Of a stretch of DNA of 26,176 nt, positions 22,988-26,176 are shown piece after piece; the first letter of the stretch is position 1; each line of letters opens with the position of its first letter. The stretch is from a virus, in the IMG/VR virus record IMGVR_UViG_3300034062_003542, positions 1 to 26,176 of that record; one strand, given 5' to 3'. The notes beneath the pieces were generated by a model. The model did no database searches, was not told the DNA's origin, and saw nothing but the letters and a program-made list of their open reading frames with translations. A program made the position numbers and the translations under genes.

Positions 22988-24316
22988 ATGAATATTGAGA
23001 AATCTTTATGGTCTTCGCATGGCGAGAATATCAGCCTTTCTGTTCCATTCACGAAAGTTAATCGTGAAAAAAGAACAGTTTCTGGTTTCGCCACACTCGA
23101 TAATTTGGATCAAACAGGCGATGTTGTTACATCTGAAGCAAGCCTAAAAGCATTTGAAAGTTTCCGTGGAAACATTCGTGAAATGCATGGACCAACAGCA
23201 GTTGGCAAGATGGTTTCTTTTAAGCCAGAAACATTTTACGATCCAAGCACAAAAGAATTTTTTAACGGAGTATATGTAGATGCATATATTTCAAAAGGCG
23301 CTCAAGACACTTGGGAAAAGATTTTGGACGGAACCCTACAAGGTTTTTCTATTGGCGGTAAGATTATTGATTCAGAGAATCAAGTTAATAAGTCTACAGG
23401 TAAGCCAGTAAGATTTATTAAAGATTATGCACTGATTGAATTATCAGTAGTAGATTCTCCAGCAAACGAACTTTGCAATATTCTTTCTATTCAGAAAATG
23501 AATGGAGAACTTATTTTTAAAGGAATTGCTGCAGAAACAGTAACAGAAAATATTTTTTATTGTGCCGATTCAGATTCAGTTTTTATCTCAAAAGATGGAT
23601 CATATGACTCCCCAGTTACAGGAAAGCCTGCAACATTAATCGGATGGGTAGAGTCAAATGATGTTAACAAAGCAAAAGAAATAGATAGCATTCTTGATTC
23701 GTTTAAGAAATCAAGATTTACGTTGCCTGATACACAAACAATTGCAAAACAGGCAAACGCAGAAGGAGGTAATGAAGTGTCAGAAAACACAGAGACAGTA
23801 GTAGCAGAAGAAACTCCTGCTGCTGTAGATGAGACAACAGTAGCTGCACCTGCAGAGGATGTAGCACCTGTTGAGACAACTGTTGCTGATGAAGCACCAG
23901 CTGTTGACGCTTCTGCTGAAGTTCTGGAAAAAGCAGCCGACGTATCAGAAGTTGAGGTTGATGAACCTGATTTTGCAAAGATGCTCGGTGATCTTAAGGG
24001 ATTCTTCTCAGACACACTTGCAAAAGCATCTGAGGCAAACGCAGCTCAAGTTTCTACAATTAAAGAAACTGTTGAGACATTCAGCAAGAGCGTAGATACT
24101 CGAATTTCAGAATTAGCAGAACAACACGCAGCCCTTTCAAAGGCTGTCGAAGACATCAAGAGCACGATTGATGGTGTAGAAAAGCGTGTCGATGCAGTAG
24201 AATCAGAGACTGCAATTAAGAAGTCCTCAGACCTTGGCGGGTCTCAGGAAGTAACAATCAAAAAATCAAAATGGAACGGTTCTTTCCTCGGTTCCGTACA
24301 GGAAATTTTTAACTAA
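22988..24316 (+). CDS. Prohead serine protease fused to scaffold
   Basis: This is a 442-residue protein. Residues 1-175 form a prohead protease domain of the XkdF/caudoviral S78-like type. 'DQTGDVVTSEASLKAF' begins at 41, a His sits in 'REMHGPT' (H67), the nucleophile Ser is in 'GFSIGGK' (S121), and an acidic residue is in 'LIELSVVDSPAN' (E151). Residues about 265-315 are Ala/Glu/Val-rich and low-complexity. Residues about 320-410 form a long coiled coil typical of internal scaffolds. A basic C-terminus ('KKSKWNGSFL') probably contacts the capsid protein. It matures the procapsid by cleaving scaffold and itself. An in-frame internal start at 23777 would give free scaffold. Confidence 0.85.
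   Translation: MNIEKSLWSSHGENISLSVPFTKVNREKRTVSGFATLDNLDQTGDVVTSEASLKAFESFRGNIREMHGPTAVGKMVSFKPETFYDPSTKEFFNGVYVDAYISKGAQDTWEKILDGTLQGFSIGGKIIDSENQVNKSTGKPVRFIKDYALIELSVVDSPANELCNILSIQKMNGELIFKGIAAETVTENIFYCADSDSVFISKDGSYDSPVTGKPATLIGWVESNDVNKAKEIDSILDSFKKSRFTLPDTQTIAKQANAEGGNEVSENTETVVAEETPAAVDETTVAAPAEDVAPVETTVADEAPAVDASAEVLEKAADVSEVEVDEPDFAKMLGDLKGFFSDTLAKASEANAAQVSTIKETVETFSKSVDTRISELAEQHAALSKAVEDIKSTIDGVEKRVDAVESETAIKKSSDLGGSQEVTIKKSKWNGSFLGSVQEIFN
23763..23779 (+). promoter_or_regulatory. Internal ribosome-binding site and GTG start
   Basis: AAGGAGGT at 23763-23770 is the strongest Shine-Dalgarno match in this gene. It lies seven bases before an in-frame GTG (codon 264 of the protease-scaffold gene), just where the protease part ends. 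An out-of-frame ATG at 23772 would give only nine codons. Confidence 0.6.
23777..24316 (+). CDS. Nested capsid scaffold protein (internal start)
   Basis: Starting at the internal GTG, the same reading frame gives a 179-residue protein. It holds the acidic Ala/Val/Glu-rich linker, the coiled coil (about residues 60-145 of this product) and the basic capsid-binding tail, without the protease. Phage lambda uses the same arrangement (Nu3 inside C), because far more scaffold than protease is needed. Support here is the AAGGAGGT site with ideal spacing and the exact coincidence with the domain border. No experimental evidence exists, and a GTG start is weaker than ATG. Confidence 0.55.
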   Translation: MSENTETVVAEETPAAVDETTVAAPAEDVAPVETTVADEAPAVDASAEVLEKAADVSEVEVDEPDFAKMLGDLKGFFSDTLAKASEANAAQVSTIKETVETFSKSVDTRISELAEQHAALSKAVEDIKSTIDGVEKRVDAVESETAIKKSSDLGGSQEVTIKKSKWNGSFLGSVQEIFN

Positions 24317-24339
24317 ACTAAGGTAGGTGAAATAAAATA

Positions 24340-25386
24340 ATGAGCAATGAAACATTAGAAAAGACAGTCGCCGCTGGTACTACACAAACTACTACTATGG
24401 TAGGCGATGCTTTCAGTGACACTGGTATCCATCGTGGAAACGAAGGAAAAGGTGGTCTACTAAATCCAGAGCAATCATCACGATTCTTGGATTACATGTT
24501 CGACGCAACCGTTATTGGTAAAGTGGCTCGTACTGTTCGCATGAGAGCAGACACCACTGAAATTGACCGTATCGGTGTAGGAGAGCGCTTAATGACAGTT
24601 GCAGCACAAGCAGATGATACATCATCAAATGCAGCAGTAACTTTCTCAAAGATTTCTCTAACAACAAAGAAGCTTCGCTTGGATTGGGAGCTTTCAACTG
24701 AGTCTCTAGAAGACAACATCGAGGGTGCAGATCTAGAAGATCATATTGCACGTTTGATGGCAACACAGGCTGGTAACGATATTGAGGACGTAGTCCTTAA
24801 CGGTACAGGCACAGGATCAGGCTTAATGTCTGCATTCCAAGGTGTTGTTGCAAAGTCTAAGGCTACAGCACGTGTTATCGACAACGGTGTAGCAGCAGGT
24901 ATTTCCCGTGCTACATTCAACGCAGCACTAAAGGCTATGCCACGTAAGTACAAGCAACGTCGTACAGACCTTCGCTTCTTGTCAGGTTCAAACTTGATTC
25001 AAGATTACTTATACAATACATCTGGAAATATCCAGAACGTAAACCCACAGGATATTGCTTCAAGCATCATCCGTGGAGACGTAGCTCCAGTTTCAGGTCC
25101 AGCAGGATACGTAGCACCATACGCATTTGGTATTCCAATTGTTGAGGTTCCGCTACTTAATGAAACACAAAACGGAGATTACACAGGCGCATCAGGATCA
25201 CACGGTGACGTTCACTTGACATTCCCAAATAACGTAGTTATTGGTATCAAGCGTGACGTAACTGTATACCGATTCTTCTGGCCACGTAAGGACTCAATTG
25301 AGTACACAATGTATACTCGTGTTGGCGTCCAGATCGAGCAACCAGATGCTTGGGTAGTTGTAAAGAACGTTAAGGTCGCTTCCTAA
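24340..25386 (+). CDS. Major capsid protein (HK97-like fold)
   Basis: This 348-residue protein directly follows the protease-scaffold gene, the standard place for the major capsid protein. Family features are an N-terminal extension (1-45), 'LLNPEQSSRFLDYMFDATVI', an E-loop-like region ('TKKLRLDWELSTESLEDNIE'), 'IARLMATQAGNDIEDVVLNG' for the spine-helix region, and a C-terminal A-domain ('FGIPIVEVPLLNE', 'NNVVIGIKRDVTVYRFFWPR'). AAGGTAGGTG precedes the ATG. Arg codons are almost all CGT/CGC with AAC, GAC and AAG favoured, a bias typical of highly expressed genes and different from the tail region. A strong terminator follows. Virion role: icosahedral shell. Confidence 0.85.
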   Translation: MSNETLEKTVAAGTTQTTTMVGDAFSDTGIHRGNEGKGGLLNPEQSSRFLDYMFDATVIGKVARTVRMRADTTEIDRIGVGERLMTVAAQADDTSSNAAVTFSKISLTTKKLRLDWELSTESLEDNIEGADLEDHIARLMATQAGNDIEDVVLNGTGTGSGLMSAFQGVVAKSKATARVIDNGVAAGISRATFNAALKAMPRKYKQRRTDLRFLSGSNLIQDYLYNTSGNIQNVNPQDIASSIIRGDVAPVSGPAGYVAPYAFGIPIVEVPLLNETQNGDYTGASGSHGDVHLTFPNNVVIGIKRDVTVYRFFWPRKDSIEYTMYTRVGVQIEQPDAWVVVKNVKVAS

Positions 25387-25409
25387 TTTAAGGATTTAGA
25401 TCTGCAATT

Positions 25410-25441
25410 AAAAGTCCCCCCAGTAACCCTGGGGGGCTTTT
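25410..25441 (+). terminator. Strong intrinsic terminator after the capsid gene
   Basis: CCCCCCAG (25416-25423) pairs with CTGGGGGG (25429-25436) around TAACC. An AAAAG/CTTTT extension follows with one bulged T, then a T-run. This is the strongest hairpin in the window and probably limits readthrough from capsid transcripts. Confidence 0.9.
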
Positions 25442-25458
25442 CATTTTAATTTCTTAAT

Positions 25459-25466
25459 GCTATAAT
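25459..25466 (+). promoter_or_regulatory. Extended -10 promoter
   Basis: TGCTATAAT ends at 25466, with a partial -35 (TTTTCA, 25438-25443) 17 bp upstream. The start site would fall near 25473, giving a leader of about 20 nt with AGGAGA before the ATG at 25493. It restarts transcription after the terminator. Confidence 0.62.
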
Positions 25467-25492
25467 TGATTTACACGGAACTAGGAGAATAA

Positions 25493-25891
25493 ATGTCATT
25501 TGAGACACTGAAGGTATCTGACCTTAAAAAGATAGCCGAAGATTTTGGGGTCGACATAGATAGTTTAAAGAATAAAACAGATATTATTGCAGCACTCTCA
25601 GAAGAGGGAGTCACTTGGGCGGTTTATCAAAAAACCGTAGCTATACTAGAAGAAGAGACAGAAGACATGGCAGACTTAACAGTCGTAAAGAACGAAAAGA
25701 AAGAGCAGTCAGAAGAGGATGTCCTTGTTAAGATGGAAAGAGATAACTTCCATTATGACATTTTAGGATTTAGTTTTACAAAAGAACATCCATTCGTTGC
25801 AATGAGTAAAGACAAAGCTCAACAAATTTTTGACAAGGAGGACGGGTTTAGATTAGCTACTCCTACAGAAGTACAGGATTACTACCACTAA
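25493..25891 (+). CDS. LEM/Rho-N-like domain protein, head-tail connector candidate
   Basis: This is a 132-residue protein. Residues 1-38 ('ETLKVSDLKKIAEDFGVDID' and 'KTDIIAALSEEGV') form a helix-extended-loop-helix of the LEM/SAP/Rho-N type, often seen in small phage proteins beside capsid genes. An acidic linker follows (50-80). The C-terminal motif 'FTKEHPFVAMSKDKAQQIFD' with 'GFRLATPTEVQDYY' recurs in proteins encoded just after major capsid genes. The position suggests a head-completion or connector role. The domain may touch DNA or the capsid. AGGAGA supports the start, and the gene has its own promoter. Confidence 0.6.
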   Translation: MSFETLKVSDLKKIAEDFGVDIDSLKNKTDIIAALSEEGVTWAVYQKTVAILEEETEDMADLTVVKNEKKEQSEEDVLVKMERDNFHYDILGFSFTKEHPFVAMSKDKAQQIFDKEDGFRLATPTEVQDYYH

Positions 25892-25906
25892 TCTTCCCCG
25901 CAATAA

Positions 25907-26176
25907 ATGGAACTATACATAGGGTCTACTAACCCAGTAAAGCACAAAATCTTTTGGAGAGGTGAGCCAACAGATGCTGATGCTCTTCCAGTAGTAACCG
26001 TTTATGATGTTAGCCAGGATCCATTAAGTCCAGTTAACCCCTCAACAATACTATACACACTTACTGCAGAAAGACTTGAAACAGAAATCGGTGTATACCA
26101 AGTAGCTCTCCCAGTAAATGCAACTTTCAAGTCAAGAGACCTAAAGTTGACATGGAGCTATTCAGTAGCTGGATCT
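25907..26176 (+). CDS. Partial structural protein (cut by the window edge)
   Basis: An open frame begins at the ATG at 25907 and runs off the window without a stop (90 codons seen). The product opens 'MELYIGSTNPVKHKIFWRG' and continues with alternating hydrophobic strands ('PVVTVYDVSQDP', 'IGVYQVALPVNATFKSRDLK'), consistent with a small Ig-like beta domain. The opening is loosely like that of the protein at 277. Its place after the connector candidate suggests a head-tail joining or neck protein. No clear Shine-Dalgarno sequence is seen, so translation may be coupled to the upstream gene 15 bases away. Confidence 0.55.
   Translation, partial: MELYIGSTNPVKHKIFWRGEPTDADALPVVTVYDVSQDPLSPVNPSTILYTLTAERLETEIGVYQVALPVNATFKSRDLKLTWSYSVAGS

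Overview
This window is the structural region of a tailed double-stranded DNA phage (Caudoviricetes) or a prophage-like relative. Every convincing gene lies on the + strand, genes are tightly packed and often overlap as TAATG or ATGA, and the base composition is AT-rich. No host gene, integrase, tRNA, CRISPR array or insertion sequence is visible. The host cannot be named from sequence alone. Five genes have a TATAAT/TAAAAT -10 box only 6-8 nt before the start codon and no Shine-Dalgarno sequence, which predicts leaderless mRNAs. Leaderless mRNAs are common in Actinobacteria, so a low-GC actinobacterial host is a reasonable guess. Several tail modules and the halogenase also resemble families known from cyanophages.

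Layout. (1) Positions 12-200: small holin-like membrane protein. (2) 277-6306: first tail-appendage block, with an Ig-like small protein, fibres with collagen-like and fibronectin type III segments, a set of 'YGI' C-terminal domains and a small helper protein. (3) 6331-11120: adhesin cassette A, starting at a leaderless promoter and ending at a hairpin terminator. (4) 11133-13782: a three-gene accessory cassette of a flavin-dependent (tryptophan-type) halogenase, a conserved protein of unknown function and a small three-helix membrane protein. (5) 13805-19176: adhesin cassette B, a diverged copy of cassette A in the same gene order, again starting at a leaderless promoter. (6) 19195-20952: a large LamG-like protein. 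(7) 21002-26176: head module with a small conserved protein, PBSX-type portal, prohead protease fused to a scaffold (with a probable nested scaffold start), major capsid protein, strong terminator, LEM/Rho-N-like connector candidate, and a gene cut by the window edge.

How the genes work together. The head genes build the procapsid: portal vertex, scaffold, protease and HK97-fold shell. The 277-20952 region encodes an unusually rich set of host-recognition parts built from re-used modules: Mtd_N-like anchors, collagen and hendecad stalks, carbohydrate-binding and LamG-like jelly rolls, and YGI tips. The halogenase cassette sits between the two duplicated adhesin cassettes with its own promoter. 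It has all the residues expected of an active flavin halogenase, but its substrate is unknown. It is the most notable element in the window.

There is no gene-free stretch longer than 300 bases. The longest gap, 11072-11184, holds a terminator, a promoter and an inverted repeat.
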